Origin: an uncultured Polyangiaceae bacterium
Lineage (GTDB): Bacteria > Myxococcota_A > Polyangia > Polyangiales > Houyiibacteriaceae
Length of the DNA: 24,455 nt
Direction: 5' to 3'
Assembly: GCA_947259605.1 (NCBI GenBank)
Contig: CAMYMX010000004.1
Location: 1 to 24,455 of the forward strand
Below the pieces are notes generated by a model, which had not been told where the DNA came from, ran no database searches, and worked only from the letters and a program-made list of their open reading frames with translations. A program made the position numbers and the translations under genes. Below are positions 23,409 through 24,455 of this stretch, piece after piece. How positions within the stretch are numbered: position 1 is the stretch's first letter; each line of letters opens with the position of its first letter.

Positions 23409-24455
23409 TGCACCCGAAGCAAGCAGGCCTAGTCGAAGATACGAAGGGTGCCATGATGCTCATGTCTCTCTTCATGGCGCTCCTCCTCATCGGGGCTCTC
23501 TATTACATCCTCGGCGTAGGAGACGCTGTCATCTACCGGCGCATCATGCAGGACGGCGCGGATGCAGGCGCGCACGCAGCATCGGTGATGGGCGCGAAGG
23601 GGATGAACCTCCATGTCTTGCTCAATGTCGTCATGGCCGTGACCGCCGGGATTTTGCTCGTCATCCGAAGCGTCGAAGTTCTGCTCGAAATCGTCATCGG
23701 AATTCTGTACGGGCTCGTTGCGACGGTCGTGCTCGCCGCGAAAGCATCTGCACTCATCGCCGTGCTCAATCCGGTCGAGAGCACGGTCGAAAAGGTTGGT
23801 GACGCCGTCGAGCAGTTCGTGCGGGTCGCCCAAGACGCGTTGGATGTGGCGCACAAGGCCGTCCAGCATGGGTATCCCTTGTTGGCAGAAGCGCGTGCCG
23901 TCGATGCGATGGCCTTCGAGGCCGCCTATGATCCCCCGGTCGCCGGCGGTTTTGTCGTCCCGCTTCTCGGCTCGCGCCTTCCCAGCGGTGGTCGAGGGCT
24001 ACCGACCGAAGAGGACGACATCGGCATCCTCTGTGATCGCGTCTCCGACGGCCTGAGCAACAGGCTGAGCAACGTGCGCTCAAAGGTGCCTCGATGGCTT
24101 CTCAAGTTTCTTGGTGGCGTCGTCGGTCAGGCACTCCGGCTGGGCAAACGAAGGACGTGCGCAGACGAAGTCGTCGAGCCTCCACGGCGCGTGATTCAGA
24201 ACCGAGCCGATGGAACCCTCGTATGGCTCGGGCACGAAGAGTTCCAATACCGAGCGTACGCCATCGGTCGCGACCCTCACGAGGATCATTGGCAGCATGG
24301 CGAGCGGGGCATTCGCATTGCGCAAGGCGGCGCAGCGGACGGGCACAACGCCGCGCACCGGGCGCATGTCGTAGGTCGCCTCGCCTTTGCACAGTCCGAG
24401 TACTACTTCGATGGTACCGAGCACAAAGCCGAGTGGCTCTGGAAACAGCGGTGGC
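23408..24455 (+). CDS. TadG-like Tad pilus-associated membrane protein (3' truncated by the window)
   Basis: The frame runs from ATG 23408 (TGATG overlap with the TadE-like stop; GAGGGG about 6 nt upstream) to the window edge without a stop: 349 complete codons. The N-terminus reads VEDTKGAMMLMSLFMALLL, a membrane helix (~14-38), then RIMQDGADAGAHAASVMGAKGMN (46-67 approx.), the region in TadE/TadG relatives that resembles ADAAALA. A long second hydrophobic stretch follows (~69-120), and then a soluble region to at least residue 349. It has the same DTKG leader-like motif as the pseudopilins but Met and not Glu at +5, so processing is doubtful. A Tad-assembly role is inferred from position and N-terminal pattern. 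Confidence 0.8.
   Translation, partial: MHPKQAGLVEDTKGAMMLMSLFMALLLIGALYYILGVGDAVIYRRIMQDGADAGAHAASVMGAKGMNLHVLLNVVMAVTAGILLVIRSVEVLLEIVIGILYGLVATVVLAAKASALIAVLNPVESTVEKVGDAVEQFVRVAQDALDVAHKAVQHGYPLLAEARAVDAMAFEAAYDPPVAGGFVVPLLGSRLPSGGRGLPTEEDDIGILCDRVSDGLSNRLSNVRSKVPRWLLKFLGGVVGQALRLGKRRTCADEVVEPPRRVIQNRADGTLVWLGHEEFQYRAYAIGRDPHEDHWQHGERGIRIAQGGAADGHNAAHRAHVVGRLAFAQSEYYFDGTEHKAEWLWKQRW

Noticed and set aside
1..24455. tRNA, rRNA, CRISPR arrays, insertion sequences, phage or defence genes
   Set aside because: None recognised on either strand; no spaced direct repeats and no transposase or integrase motifs were seen apart from the single palindrome at 124-146.

Overview
The window is a high-GC, gene-dense chromosomal stretch with no rRNA or tRNA gene, phage block or CRISPR array that I can see. 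Several features point to Myxococcota (the former myxobacterial Deltaproteobacteria). These are a PilZ protein with a long Ala/Pro/acidic linker and PEGA-type repeats, an eukaryote-like Ser/Thr kinase with an HRDVS catalytic loop and a C-terminal membrane anchor, an FHA-domain sigma-54 activator, and a Tad/Flp pilus locus with the large membrane TadG-like protein common in that phylum. The placement is an inference from gene content and not from a phylogeny.

Layout. 1-156 is the 3' end of an unidentified gene whose last codons are made by a 23-bp perfect palindrome. 162-986 is folK with an unusual C-terminal extension. 1075-3147 encodes the PilZ-linker-TM-PEGA protein, meeting a rhomboid protease (3116-3832, minus) tail to tail with a 32-bp overlap. 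3891-7590 holds a DinG/YoaA-type helicase and a divergent aldehyde dehydrogenase. 7587-10057 (minus) is an apparent operon: DegT-family aminotransferase, orphan ABC ATPase, rhodanese. 10036-11690 is a small unknown protein coupled to a patatin-like lipase. 11801-15927 is the classic MoxR / DUF58 / transglutaminase operon. 15917-17398 (minus) is a tail-anchored Ser/Thr kinase, divergent from rpe, an FHA sigma-54 activator and an L,D-transpeptidase (17485-20853). 20859-21296 (minus) is an SRPBCC protein. A 431-bp gap with hairpins (21297-21727) precedes the start of a Tad locus (21728 to the window end): a short pilin-like protein, Flp pilin, A24 prepilin peptidase, TadE-like pseudopilin and a truncated TadG-like protein.

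How the parts may work together. Two themes recur. One is envelope work: rhomboid, TgpA-like transglutaminase, L,D-transpeptidase, PEGA protein and Tad pilus. The other is signal transduction through c-di-GMP (PilZ) and Ser/Thr phosphorylation (kinase and FHA). Genes are tightly packed: at all four convergent junctions the genes overlap or are only 5 bp apart, so there is no intergenic room for a terminator.

The observations I consider most worth checking are: an apparent Cys-to-Arg change at one of the four Fe-S ligand positions of the helicase (residue 170); a pilin-like ORF that starts exactly where a mature Flp pilin would start, without a leader; the kinase / FHA activator / L,D-transpeptidase neighbourhood; the PilZ-PEGA protein; and the folK C-terminal extension.
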